A stretch of DNA of 64,000 bases from Eurosta solidaginis (Eukaryota; Arthropoda; Insecta; Diptera; Tephritidae): NCBI RefSeq assembly GCF_040869045.1, contig NC_090319.1, positions 378,525,601 to 378,589,600 on the forward strand, given 5' to 3'. Every line of letters starts with the position of its first letter. Within the stretch, counting starts at the first letter, position 1. Below the pieces are notes generated by a model. That model was not told the DNA's origin. It saw only the letters and a list, made by a program, of their open reading frames with translations, and ran no database searches. The position numbers and the translations under genes are program-made. Shown here one piece after another: positions 45,755 through 59,230 of this stretch.

Positions 45755-46520
45755 GTCTTCAGTCATTTATGATGTATTTCGGAGTTATTTTGGCGTTGTT
45801 TACATACTATTTTCGAAGTATATCCAGACCGTTTCGGAATTGTTTCCAACATTATCAACTCTGTATTGGGACCATCTATTTATAATTTCGGGGCTATTTT
45901 CAAGATTGTTTTTGCGATCAATGCGGAAGTATTTTAGCGCAATTACAAGATTGTTTACAGTGCTCTTTCGGAATTGTTCAAAATATGATTTCCGACTACT
46001 TTGGGACAATTTCAGAATTTCATCATCATTTTGGTGCTGCTTCGGATCATTCCGTGTTTATATGCGAACTGTTCTGGAATAATTTCGAATTCATTAATAG
46101 ATTATTTTGGTATCGTCTCGGTATAGTTTCTGGATTGTTCTCCGGCTAATTTCAGAATTATTTTAGCGATCAATCTGGGAATTTTAGGACTATATGCGAA
46201 GAATTTGAAATATTTTTCGGTATCATTTTTCATTTCAGAGTTATTTACCGATTATTTTGAGATCATTTCGGCTTAACTTCGAGACTATCTCCGGTTCAAC
46301 TCGCTTTTATGTCAGAATAATCCCGAAGTGGTCTAAGATCGTTTCAGGCCTATCTTCAAATAACTTGAAATTGATTTAGGCATAATCCCGTGGCTACATT
46401 TCGTTTTGGAACAATTTCGATATCATTTTGGGACTATATATAATTACTTTGAGACCATTTCGGCATGAATTCGAAAATGGCTTCGGATCAGTTTAGAATT
46501 TTTCTGGATAACCTCTGGAT
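45755..46520. repeat. Degenerate minisatellite
   Basis: Repeated variants of 'tttcggaattattttgg' and 'gggactatttcag' every 12-45 bases across about 770 bp. No unit is perfect, so it is old. Non-coding. Confidence 0.65.
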
Positions 46521-46745
46521 TATTTATATTTGTAATATTTTTGGAAATATATTCGCATCGTTGCGGAACTCTGGCCGATACATATTGTTTCGTTGATTCT
46601 CCGACAGGGTGTATATTTGAAGCTTATTGGAACGATTTTCCGTCATTCATTTTTAAATTTGCTTTAGATACAAACCGTTTTCGGCGTTGTGCCATCTTCA
46701 GTATAATATTCCGTTCTGTGAATTTAGAGAGGCCTACATTTACTC

Positions 46746-46930
46746 ATACTTTGTTAAACTGCAATTAAATGGGCTACAAAACTGCATACTTCGAAAGATT
46801 TAGAGAACTCCAAATAAAAAGTTTGGAAATTCCTTAAAACATTTTCGAATCTTTCCAAAAAATGTTTTTGAGAACGTTATGCATAGTTCCCGTTACAAAA
46901 TTTACTGTAGTTTTTTCTTCAAATATCGTG
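46746..46930. mobile_element. Foldback element arm (family of 10245-11905)
   Basis: 'gggctacaaaactgcatac' and 'agaactccaaataaaaagt' are the reverse complement of 10335-10400. The continuation 'atgcatagttcccgttac' matches the right arm near 11866. Confidence 0.65.
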
Positions 46931-47540
46931 AATAAGAATTAAAAGAATTTGATTGACGACTTTTTGAAAAAAATTGCGACTGAAAGAAACACACATACTT
47001 CGTTGGGTATTTAATAGCTTTACCTCATATAAATATACATATTTACTTTACACTGTCAGCCTTGTGACAGTCCACAAGATAACACCGGTTTAGACTGAAT
47101 TACTTAAAAAAAAAAAAAATGATGGTCAAAAGAAAAGTAGGATAATACAGAAAATCGCTCAGTACTCAAGCGAACAAGCTAACATTGGCAGAATTGAGCT
47201 GCACCGAACTAAAGTGTGAAATATTAAAGCTTTAGCATACTACAAAGTTACAATGCAATAAACAACGACATATGTATAATAAATGCGACAGTATTAAGTG
47301 ATACGTGATACTATGAGCAATTGAGTATGAAAGGACATTGCAGCATAAATAACGAATAACGATGGTAAATATATAAAACCCATTGATTTACTTGTATACT
47401 GTCGGAATTATTTGTAAATACTTACGACGAGTGTGCAATTATTTATGTTCGTCTGTAAGTATGTGAGATGCTATTTGTATAAATGCTGGCCGTATGCATT
47501 ATCGAGTTGTTGCATATTTTATGCGTATGAGTTGAACATT
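46931..47540. other. No gene recognised
   Basis: AT-rich, no domain or repeat match. Confidence 0.4.
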
Positions 47541-48173
47541 TTTATACTCAGTTGAGCAGAGCTCACAGAGTATATTAAGTTTGATTGGATAACGGTTGGT
47601 TGTACACATATAAAGGAATCGAGATAGATATAGACTTCCATATATCAAAATAATCAGGATCGAAAAAAAATTTGATTGAGCCATGTCCGTCCGTCCGTCC
47701 GTCCGTCCGTCCGTCCGTTAACACGATAACTTGAGTAAATTTTGAGGTATCTTGATGAAATTTGGTATGTAGGTTCCTGAGCACTCACCTCAGATCGCTA
47801 TTTAAAATGAACGATATCGGACTATAACCACGTCCACTTTTTTGATATCGAAAATTTCGAAAAACCGAAAAAGTGCGATAATTCATTACAAAAGACCGAT
47901 AAAGCGACAAAACTTGGTAGATGAGTTGAAATTATGACGCAAAATAGAAAATTAGTAAAATTTTGGACAATGGGCGTGGCACCGCCCACTTTTAAAAGAA
48001 GGTAATTTAAAAATTTTGCAAGCTGTAATTTGGCAGTCGTTGAAGATATCATGATGAAATTTGGCAGGAACTTTACTCTTATTACTATATGTACGCTTAA
48101 TAAAAATTAGCAAAATCGGAGAAGGACCACGCCCACTTTTAAAAAAAAAATTTTTTAAAAGTAAAATTTTAAC
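47541..48173 (+). mobile_element. DINE-A element, 5' part of a split copy
   Basis: 5' end 'tatactcagttgagcag', (GTCY)n at about 47686-47718 and the 'ccacgtccac' unique region, breaking off at 'gtaaaattttaac' (48161-48173). The 3' part resumes at 51456 with the same 13 bases. Confidence 0.8.
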
Positions 48174-48324
48174 TGAAGCGGAAATATTAAAAACAAATAC
48201 TGTAAATATCCGAACAAATGTTACTAAGCTTTCAAAAGCACGCCTAAAAATCATATCCACACCATTAGGAATAAACTACATACAGAGTGTATGTGCCTAC
48301 ATGTTGATCAAAAGGAATATAAAC

Positions 48325-51191
48325 AACAAGTAAGGAAGGCTAAGTTCGGGTGTAACCGAACATTACATACTCAGTTGAGAGCTATGGAGACAAAATAAGG
48401 AAAATCACCATGTTAGAAAATGAACCTAGGGTAACCCTGGAATGTGGTTATATGACATGTGTATCAAATGGAAGGTATTAAAGAGTATTTTAAGAGAGAG
48501 TAGGCCATAGTTCTATGGATGGACGCCATTTAGGGATATCGCCATAAAGGTGGACCAGGGCTGACTCTAGAATTTGTTTGTACGATATGGGTATCAAATG
48601 AAAGGTGTTACTGAGCATTTTAAGAGGGAGTGGGCCTTAGGTCTATCGGTGGACGCCTTTTCGAGATATCGCCATTAAGGTGGACCAGGGGTGACTCTAG
48701 AATGTGTTTGTACGATATGGGTATCAAATGAAAGGTGGTAATGAGTATTTTAAAAGGGAATGGGCTTTAGTTCTATAGGTGAACGCCTTTTCGAGAAATC
48801 GTCATAAAGGTGGACCAGGGGTGACTCTAGAATATGTTTGTACGATGTGGGTATCAAATGAAAGCTGTTAATGAGTATATTGAAAAGGAGTGATCCTTAG
48901 TTCCATAGGTGGACGCCGTTTCGAGATATCGCCATAAAGGTGGACCAGGGGTGTCTCTAGAATGTGTTTGTACGATATGGGAATCAAATGAAAGGTGTTA
49001 CTGAGCATTTTAAGAGGGAGTGGGCATTAAGTCTATAGGTGGACGCCTTTTCGAGATATTGCCATTAGGGTGGGCCAGGGGTGACTCTAGAATGTTTGTA
49101 CGATATGGGTATCAAACGAAAGGTGTTATTGAGCATTTTAAGAGGGAGTGGGCATTAGGTCTATAAGTGGATGCCTTTTCGAGATATCGTCATTAGGGTG
49201 GGCCAGGGGTGACTCTAGAATGTGTTTGTACGATATGGGTATCAAATGAAAGGTGTTACTGAGCATTTTAAGAGGGAGTTGGCATTAGGTCTATAGGTGG
49301 ACGTCTTTTCGAGATATCGCCATTAGTGTGGGCCAGGGGTGACTCTATAATGTTTGTACGATATGGGTATCAAACGAAAGGTGTTACTGAGCATTTTAAG
49401 AGGGAGTGGGCATTAGGTCTATAGGTGGACGCCTTTTCGAGATATCGCCATTAGGGTGGGCCAGGGGTGACTCTAGAATGTGTTCGTACGATATGGGTAT
49501 CAAATGAAAGGTGGTAATGAGTATTTTAAAAGGGAGTAATCCTTAGTTCTATAGGCCTTTTCGAGATATCGCCATTAGGGTCGGCCAGGGATGACTCTAG
49601 AATGTTTGTACGATATGCGTATCAAACGACATGTGTTACTGAGCATTTTAAGAGGGAGTGGGCATTAGGTCTATAGGTGGACGCCTTTTCGAGATATCGC
49701 CATTAGGGTGGGCCAGGGGTGACTCTAGAATGTGTTTGTACGATATGGATATCAAATTAAAGGTATTAATGAGGCTTTTAAAAGCGAGTGGCCCTTAGAT
49801 GTATATGTGAAGGTGTTCTCGCGATATCGACCAAAATGTGGACCAGGTGATCCAGAAAATGATCTGTCGGGTACTGCTAATTTATTTATATATGCAATAC
49901 CACTAACAGTATTCCTGCCAAGATTCCAAGGGCTGTTGATTTCGCCTTGTAGAACTTTTTAATTTTCTTCTACTTAATATGGTAGGTGTCACACCCATTT
50001 TACAAAGTTTTTTCCAAAGTTATATTTTGCGACAATAAACCAATCCAGTTACCATGTTTCATCCCTTTTTTCGTATTTAGTATAGGATTTTGGCATTTTT
50101 TTCATTTTTCGTAGTTTTCGATATCGATAAAGTGGGCGTGGTTATGGTCGGATTTCGGCCATTTTTTATACCAAGATAAAGTGTGTTCAGATAAGTAGGT
50201 GGGCTAAGTTTAGTAAAGATATATCGGTTTTTGCTCAAGTTATTGTGTTAACGGCCGAGCGGAAGGACAGACGGTGGTCTGTGTATAAAAACTGGGCGTG
50301 GCTTCCACCGATTTCTTCTTTTTCACAGAGAACAGTTACCGTCATAGAGTCTATGTCCGTACCAAATTTGAGAAGGATTGGTAAATTTTTGTTCGACTTA
50401 TGGCATTAAAAGTATTCTAGACAAACTAAATGAAAATGGGCGGAGCCACGCCCATTTTGAAATTTTCTTTTATTTTTGTATTTTGTTGCATCATATCATT
50501 ACAGGAGTTGAATTTTGACTTAATTTACTTATATATAGTAAAGATATTTAATTTTTTGTTAAAATTTGAATTTAAAAAAAATTTTTTTTAAAAAGTGGGC
50601 GTGTTCTTCATCCAATTTTGATAATTTTTATTTAGCACATATATAGTAATAGTAGTAGCGTTTCTGCCAAATTTCATCATGATATCTTCAACGACTGCCA
50701 AATTACAGCTTGCAAAACTTTTAAATTACCTTCTTGTAAAAGTGGGCGGTGCCACGCCCATTGTCCAAAATCTTACTAATTTTCTATTCTGCGTCATATC
50801 TTCAACCCATCTGCCAAGTTTCATCGCTTTAACCGCCTTTGGCAATGAATTATCGCATTTTTTCGGTTTTTCGAAATTTTCGATATCGAAAAAGTGGGCG
50901 TGGTTATAGTCCGATATCGTTCATTTTAAATAGCGATCTGAGATGAGTGTCCAGGAATCCACATACCAAATTTCATCAAGATACCTCAAAATTTACTCAA
51001 GTTATCGTGTTAACGGACGGACGGACGGACGGACGGACGGACGGACATGGCTCAATCAAATTTTTTTTCGATCCTGATTATTTTGATAATGGAAGTCTAT
51101 ATCTATCTCGATTCCTTTATATATGTACAACCAACCGTTATCCAATCAAACTTAATATACTCTGTGAGCTCTGCTCAACTGAGTATAAAAA
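48325..51191 (-). mobile_element. DINE-A element, full length, inside another DINE-A
   Basis: Reverse orientation: terminus 'aacaagtaaggaagg', hairpin 'gttcgggtgtaaccgaac', tandem array of roughly 122-bp units (about 48560-49760), unique region, (GTCY)n (about 51016-51048, reversed) and 5' end at 51191. Very similar to 27946-30780 but without the SINE. Confidence 0.82.
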
Positions 51192-51237
51192 AGGCAACTC
51201 TTAGAGACCAATTGTACAGCGAACAACGGAACATTCA

Positions 51238-51455
51238 TATGGCGTAGCAGCTAAAAGGCTTGCACTGATATGAATGTTGGAGACTCGAGTTCAACGCTCA
51301 GCTCCCGAAAAGCTAGCTGATGAAGAAGTGAAATTCAGAAACATGTCCTAGTAACCATCGCCGTTTGTAAACTTACAATTTTTCTCTAATATCAATTACA
51401 AAAACCATTGTATAAAGCAATATGAGCAAAGCTCGCTAATTAAATACATATGATC
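51238..51455 (+). mobile_element. Possible tRNA-derived SINE
   Basis: 'tggcgtagcagctaaaagg' resembles a tRNA D-arm (A box) and 'gagttcaacgctc', about 50 bases on, resembles a B box (GTTCAAnGC). Downstream sequence is unrelated to the other SINEs. It sits in the block bounded by the 13-bp duplication. Tentative. Confidence 0.4.
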
Positions 51456-53317
51456 GTAAAATTTTAACAAAAAATTTAATATCTTTACAGTATATAAGTA
51501 AATTATGTCAAGATTCAACTCCAGTAATGATATGGTGCAACAAAATACAAAAATAAAAGAAAATTTAAAAATGGGCGTGGCTCCGCCCTTTTTCATTTAA
51601 TTTGTCTAGGATACTTTTAACGCCATAAGTCGAACAAAAATTAACCAATCCTTTTGAAATTTGGTAGAGGCATAGATTTTATGGCGTTAACTGTTTTCTG
51701 TGAAAATGGGCGAAATCGGTTGATGCCACGCCCAGTTTTTATACACAGTCGTCCGTCTGTCCTTCCGCATGGCCGTTAACACGATAACTTGAGCAAAAAT
51801 CGATATATCTTTACTAAACTCAGTTCACGTACTTATCTGAACTCACTTTATCTTGGTATGAAAAATGAACGAAATCCGACTATGACCACGCCCACTTTTT
51901 CCATATCGAAAATTACGAAAAATGAAAAAAATGCCATAATTCTATACCAAATACGAAAAAAGGGATGAAATATTGTAAGGTAATTGGATTGTTTTATTGA
52001 CGCGAAATATAACTTTAGAAAAAACTTTATAAAATGATTGTGACACCTACCATATTAAGTAGAAGAAAATGAAAATGTTCTGCAGGGCGAAATAAAAAAC
52101 CCTTAAAATCTTGGCAGGTATTACATATATAAATAAATTAGCGGTATCCAACAGATGATGTTCTGGGTCACCCTGGTCCACATTTTGGTCGATATCTGGA
52201 AAACGCCTTCACATATACAACTACCACCACTCCCTTTTAAAACTCTCATTAATACCTTTAATTTGATACCCATATCGTACAAACTCATTCTAGAGTCACC
52301 CCTGGTCCACCTTTATGGCGATATTTCGAAAAGGCGAACACCTATAGAACGAAGGCCCACTCCCTTTTAAAAATACTCATTAACACCTTTCATTTGATAC
52401 CCATATCGTACAAACAAAGTCTAGAGTCACCCCTGGTCCGCCTTTATTGCGATACCTCGAAAATGCGTCCACCTATAGAACTAAGGCCCACTCCCTCTTA
52501 AAATACTCATTAACTCCTTTCGTTTGATACTCATATTGCACAAACGAATTCTAGAGTCACCCCTGGCCCACCTTTATGGCGATATCTCGAAACGGCGTCC
52601 ACCTATGGAACTAAGGATTACTCCCTTTTAAAATGCTCATTAACACCTTTCATTTGATACCCATATCGTACAAACAAAGTCTAGAGTCACCCCTGGTCCA
52701 CCTTTATTGCGATACCTCGAAAATGCGTCCACCTATAGAACTAAGGCCAACTCCCTCTTAAAATACTCATTAACTCCTTTCGTTTGATGCCCATATTGTG
52801 CAAACAAATTCTAGGGTCACCCCTGGTCCACCTTTATGGCGATATCTCGAAACGGCGTTCACCTGTGGAACTAAGGATTACTCCCTTTTAAAATACTCAT
52901 TAACACCTTTCATTTGATACCCATATCGTACAAACGCATTCTAGAGTCACCCCTGGTCCATCTTTACGGCGATATCTCGAAAAGGCGTCCATCTATAGAA
53001 CTTAGGTCCACGCCCTTTTAAAATAATCATTAATACCTTTCATTTGATACCCATATCGTACAAACGCATTCTAGAGTCAACCCTGATCCACCTTTATGGC
53101 TATATCCCTAAATGGCGTCCACCTATAGAACTATGGCCCACTCCCTCATAAAATACTCTTTAATACCTTTCATTTGATACACATGTCATACAAACAAATT
53201 CCAGGGTTTCCCTCGGTTCATTTTCCTGCATGGTTATTTTCCCTTATGTTGTCACCATAGCTCTCAACTGAGTATGTAATGTTCGGTTACACCCGAACTT
53301 AACCTTCCTTACTTGTT
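51456..53317 (+). mobile_element. DINE-A element, 3' part of the split copy
   Basis: Starts with 'gtaaaattttaac' and continues where 48173 stopped ('aatatctttacagtatata'). It carries the tandem array (about 52150-53180) and ends with hairpin 'gttcggttacacccgaac' and 'cttccttacttgtt'. Confidence 0.8.
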
Positions 53318-53919
53318 TATTTATGTATTGTTTAAAAAATAAATTTCTTGTTGTTATTTTAAACGAAGATAAACAGAAATAAATTTCATTAAAAGGAAAC
53401 GTTCATATTTGCACAGAAGTCATGTGATTTGTGATTAAAAAAGAGATATATAATTTGTCAGTTTCACAGTCTCAAGAAGAGATAACTCTACCGCCAATAG
53501 TAGCCAGAGACTTAACCACGTGAGCGCAGCGCTCAAACATAGAACTTGGCCTAAGGCTTCTTAATGCACTTCATAAATCTGTTTCATGGTCAATAATGTA
53601 GTATCCCTATTTAAGCTTCTCCCTGAGCTCATTTTCTCTAACGCTTGTTTGAAATTCAGCACTCTGCTAGATGATGTCCTATGTAAGATTATATAGTTGT
53701 CAATATATACATATATTAACGCGACTGGTGATTAAGTACGTTTCCTCTGATATTTCTGCTGCTTCTGTCAATGATATGCTGCAGTGACATACCAGTTGGT
53801 ACGATCGGTTTTTTCTGGATCCGGAAAGTACAAGGTCGACTCCAGCCCTTCAGTTAAGTAGTACAACCTTGTATCCCTGTTAAAGTAGGGCGGTTTAATG
53901 GCAAATATAACAGACCACA
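53318..53919. other. No gene recognised
   Basis: Unassigned sequence between DINE-A and the satellite-like domain. Confidence 0.4.
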
Positions 53920-55520
53920 TCACATGGAATTATGACAAATTAGCTGGCATCATATCATATCAAAACGCATCATGCGAATTGCGTCTTAACAGATGACTTT
54001 GCATCATGTCATATCACTTCATATTATATCCCGCCATATCATAATAAATCATATCATATTATGTCGATAATGTAATCACGTCATATGTATATAATATAAT
54101 AACACATCACGTCTTAACATATGACTTTACATCACTAACATATCATAATATTAAATTATGTCACATTGTGTCAATGAAGTCGTTAAATATCAAATCACTT
54201 TTTATTATTTACTATGCTATGAAATTGGTATAAAATTAATAACAAAAAAAATTACCCAATTTATATAAAGTTTAAAATCTTTAACATTTCTCCTTTTAGA
54301 CTTGCTATATATCTATCTGTTACATAAGGTGCCATATTTTATCATTTTACTCACCTGGTAGTTATACATCCAATCTTTTTCAACTTTCTCTCGCTGCCTT
54401 AAAGTTAAATCACATCAATTCATATAACATTTAATAAGATAACACCAAAAACATAACGTCATGTAATAGTTCGTGGAGGCTTTTGGAGTCATCTAGCAGA
54501 TTCACATCATATCCTTTCCACATATTCATCCCTATTTTGATGTCAAATCACATCAAGTCTTATCGTACGATAATAAGATGACTCGAAAAAATAATGCGAT
54601 GTTACAATTCATTAAAGTTTTTTTAAGGTCATCTGTTATCTTCAAGTCGTATTGTATGATAATCATCACATTGATCACGCAAACACAATACGCATGTCAA
54701 ATCACATGAAGTCGTTTCGTGCGTCGCTATTTCACATAAGTCATATAGTATGATAACATGACATGCCATATATTATATAGAATAAGATCACGTCAAAAGT
54801 ACAAAGTCATGATAGTTTATGTCATTTGCAACTTCTCATCACCATCATGATGTTAAATAAAGTCAAGTCATATCGTAAGATAATATGCCTTATGTCAATA
54901 TATCACATAGATCACTCGTAAACATAATGCGATGTAATAATTCATTAAGGCAATGGATGTCATATGTTAGCTCTAATCATATTGTGCGATAACATAATAA
55001 GTCAACTCACATTGAAGAAGATCACGCAAAGACAACATTTCATTTGGTACTACCATATCCAGCTAAATCAGATCACGGGAAAAGATTACAAAGTTGTATT
55101 ATACGATAACATAATACGTTACATCTCATTGAATTAGAACACATAAATACATCTGCTTTATGCTTTCGTGATGTTGGTGATTCATACAACTTTTGGGGGC
55201 TATCATTTTTGCACACACCATTTGCAAAATTTCCTTACTAATATAATATCAAATCACTACAAGTGACACAACATGATATTGATTCAGATCGCGCAAAAGT
55301 ATAATGTCATAGCACAATGCACTGAGTATTTGCAGACCATCTCTTAGCCCCCCTCACATAGTTTCCAAATTTTATTACTGCCAAGATGCCAAAACACATA
55401 CAATAATATCGCATGATAACAACACATGTCACATTCCATCAGATCGCATCCAATATTTATTATCTTAATTCAATGAAACTTTTCGTGTCCATCGGATAAC
55501 ATTACATCAAAATGAATCAT
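53920..55520. repeat. Degenerate satellite-like domain 1
   Basis: Irregularly repeated words 'cacatcatatcat', 'gtcaaatcac', 'atcacgcaaa', 'ataatgcgatgt', 'attcattaa' and 'tcgtacgataa' recur in the same order every 100-170 bases. The same words fill 58720-60190. No coding capacity. Confidence 0.65.
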
Positions 55521-56641
55521 ATGACATGAAAATAAAATACCCTGTCATAACTGAGTAGTTGCAGGAAAAAGGGAATTCGTGCAAATTACAATTTGAGAAG
55601 ACAGCAAATACAAACAAACCCTGCATTGTTTATATCTAGGCGATGTGATAAAATTATTACTATGGTTTTTCCTATCGTTATATTTAATGTTGCCGCTATC
55701 ATTAAATTAGCTACATAAAATACTCATTTGATTGAGTGCTGTTATTTTAAATGTAAAAAAATGCTTAAATAATATTTTTGCAGAGCAAGCAAACAAAAAA
55801 AAAAAATTGGATTAAAATAAACATAATATCGCATAACAGTTTGCTAACCAACACGTTTGACTAAGTGATTGATTGACCATCCGCCTCAGTACTATTTGAT
55901 ATCATACACTTTTAAGCACTTTATTGTTATTTTAAACATTTAAAATCGTTTTCTGTATTTATTTATGCATTTACACATTATAAATAATTTATTGTAACTT
56001 AAATATGAAATTGAAATGTGAATTGAAAAAATATTTATTGCTATGACATTGTGGTGGTTGCACACAGTGTGGTTGTTGGATGCAATTTAATGTTAATACT
56101 ATAAAAATGTTGTTAGTTTTGGTTAATATTTTAATGTTTGTTGTGCACTGAACCTTGTTGTTGTTGCTTGTGATGTACGACCGCAAGCATCATTACTTTT
56201 ATGGGCTGCCATACAACACAAATTAATCACACATTAAAGTACAAGGAAGTAACGCAAAAACGGGCGCATGTGATACGTAAAATTAGTGACTATCAGGTGC
56301 GACAATATAAGTAAATGTGTATGGGTGGAAATACGTAAATATCGAAAGGGCTGTTTCAAGCACAGGTGGCTTATCCAAAGTAGCTGTATGGCTCGTAACA
56401 TCAGCCATTTTGTTTGTGTAGCTCACTGCGTATGTTGGTGTTGTGATACACGTGGCGAGTATGCAGTTAATATTAACGCAATAGCTACTGCATCTACGTT
56501 GAAAATGATGGATACAAATTGCATTCAGTATAATTAATTTTATAATATACGAAAAAATGCTTGTGAATTTATTGGAAAATTATTGGTTCATATGAACAAA
56601 CATACTCAACACACAAAATTTAGTCTGTGCTTAAGTGAGAA
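55521..56641. other. No gene recognised
   Basis: AT-rich; frames at 55989-56186 and 56286-56537 have no domain. Confidence 0.4.
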
Positions 56642-58553
56642 TTTTTATACCCAGCGTGCTTTGCACACAGAGTATATTAAATTTGATTGGATAACGGTTG
56701 GTTGTACAGGTATAAAGGAATCGCGATAGATATAGACTTCTATATATCAAAATCATGAGTATCGAAAAAAAATTGATTGAGCCATGTCCCTCCGTCCGTC
56801 CGTCTGCCCGTTAACACGATAACTTGAGTAAATTTCGAGGTATCTTGATGAAATTTGGTATATATGTTACTAGGTACTCATCTCAGATCGCTATTTAAAA
56901 TGAACGATATCGGACTATAACCACGCCCACTTTTTCAATATCGAAAATTTCGAAAAACCGAAAAAGTACGATAATTCATTACCAAACACGGATAAAGCGA
57001 TGAAACTTGGTAGGTGGGTTGAAAATGAGTAAAATTTTGGACAATGGGCGTGGCACCGCCCACTTTTAAAAGAAGGTAATTTAAAAGTTTTGCAAGCTGT
57101 AATTTAGCAGTTGTTGAAGATATCATGATAGAATTTGGCAGAAACATTACTACAATTACTATATATGTGCCAAATAAAAATTAGCAAAATCGGATGAAGA
57201 GCACGCCCACTTTAAGAAAAAAATTTTTTTTAAAATCAAATTTTAACAAGAAAATTAATACCTTTACAGTATATAAGTAAATTAAATCAAAATTCAACTT
57301 CAGTAAAGATATGGTGCAACAAAATACAAAAATAAAAGAAAATTTCAAAATGGGCGTGGCTCCGCCCTTTTCATTTAATTTGTCTAGAATACTTTTAATG
57401 CCATAAGTCGAGCAAAAATTCACCAATCCTTGTGAAATTTGGTAGGGGTATAGATTCTATGACGCTAACTGTTTTCTGTGAAAATGGGTGAAATCGGTTG
57501 AAGCCACGCCCAGTTTTTATACACAGCCGGTAGTCTGTCCTTCCGCTTGACCGTTAACACGATAACTTGAGCAAAAATCGATATATCTTTACTAAACTTA
57601 GTTTACATACTTATCTAAACTCATCTTATCTTGGTTTAAAAATTGGCCAAAATCCGACTATGATCACGCCCATTTTTTTGATATCGAAAATTACGAAAAA
57701 TGAAAAAAATCCCATAATTCTATACCAAATACGAAAAAACATGGTAATTGGATTGGTTTATTGACGCACATTGTAACTTTAGAAAAAACTTTGTAAATTG
57801 GGTGTGACACCTACCATATTAAGTAGAAGAAAATGAAAAAGTTCTGCAGGGCGAAATCAAAAGCCCTGTGCACTGTTCGTAATATTACATATATATATAA
57901 ATTAGCGGTACCCGACAGATGATGTTCTGGGTCACCCTGGTCCACATTTTGGTCGATATCTCGAAAACGCCTTCACATATACAACTAAGTGTCACTTCCT
58001 TTTAAAACCCTCATTAATACTTTTAATTTGATACCCATATCGTACAAACACATTCTAGAGTCACCCCTGGTCCACCTTTATGGCGTTATCTCTAAAAGGC
58101 GTCCTCCTATGGAACTAAGGCCCACTGTCTTTTAAATAATCATTAACACCTTTCATTTGATACCCATATTATACAAAGGAATTCTAGAGTCACGCATGGT
58201 CCACCTTTATGGCGATATCTCGAAAAGGCGTCCACCCATAGAACTAAGGACCACTACCTTTTAAAATACTCATTAAGACCATTCCTTTCATACCCATATC
58301 GTACAAACACATTCTAGAGTCCCCGCTGGTCCACCTTTATGGCGATATCCCGAAATGGTGTCCACCTATAGAACTATGGCCCACTCCCTTTTAAAATGCT
58401 CTTTAATACCTTCCATTTGATACACATGTCGTTCAAACACATTCCAGGGTTACCCTAGGTTCCTACATGGTGATTTTCCCTTATTATGTCTCCAAAGCCC
58501 TCAGCTGAGTATGTAATGTTCGGTTACACCCGAAATTAACCTTCCTTACTTGT
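56642..58553 (+). mobile_element. DINE-A element, variant 5' end
   Basis: 5' end is 'tatacccagcgtgctttgc' in place of 'tatactcagttgagcag', as in the fragment ending at 31895, so this is a sub-family. The rest follows DINE-A: (GTCY)n at about 56790, unique region, a shorter tandem array (57910-58430), hairpin and terminus 'cttccttacttgt'. Its 3' end keeps the 'cagctgagta' form of the sub-terminal repeat, which no longer pairs with the new 5' end. Confidence 0.78.
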
Positions 58554-58719
58554 ATTGACTAGACTTTACTGATTATAAACTATCCATATCTGACTATGCT
58601 CGTGCCCAACTTTCGATAAACGGTAAAATGCTATTTTTTATTAAAAGTATAAAACTATGCTGGTGAATTCATTTTATGAAGCAAAACAAAATTTTAGGCA
58701 TTATTTCCAAATTTCCATC

Positions 58720-58830
58720 ACTACAACGATATAATATCACATCATATGACTCTATCATACGATATGAAAATTTCACTTTGCATCAAATCCAATTTCGAAA
58801 AAAACATAATGCGATATTATAAATCACTAA
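58720..58830. repeat. Degenerate satellite-like domain 2, left part
   Basis: Same words as 53920-55520 ('cacatcatatgac', 'ataatgcgatatta'), interrupted by the element at 58831. Confidence 0.6.
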
Positions 58831-59230
58831 GGGCTTGCTTATACAGCCATCGATTTTCATCGACCGATGCCGGTCGTAATCGTCCGATAAAAATAACCAA
58901 ATGTATTTAGATGAGCGTACATTTCAACCGATCACCGAATTGTTAACGGCTGTTGTCGTTTTTCACTGCCGATAAGTTCGCGCATGTTATATTTTATCGT
59001 CCGATTCTGTCTGCTTAATTGCGTGCATCTACTGTAAAAAATTAACTAATTGTGCTATGGACTATGAAAAATTAATTGATTGTGTGCAAAACAGGCGCCC
59101 TTTATGGGATAAACACATAAAAGCAAACGTAGTTTTGGAAAAAGTAAAATGTGAGAAAAAGAGCTGCCGGCCGATAATCGGTTGCAATTTTAGACATTTT
59201 CGGTTTGTCAGTGGCTGTGTAAGCGTACAT
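58831..59230 (+). mobile_element. PIF/Harbinger-type element, 400 bp, with MADF-like ORF
   Basis: Ends 'cttgcttatacagcca' and 'tggctgtgtaagcg' are inverted repeats. Flanked by a 3-bp 'taa' duplication (58828-58830 and 59231-59233), as usual for PIF/Harbinger. Sub-terminal sequence is rich in 'cgaccga' and 'ccgataa' words, and it lies inside the degenerate satellite domain. It lacks the DDE transposase. Confidence 0.75.
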
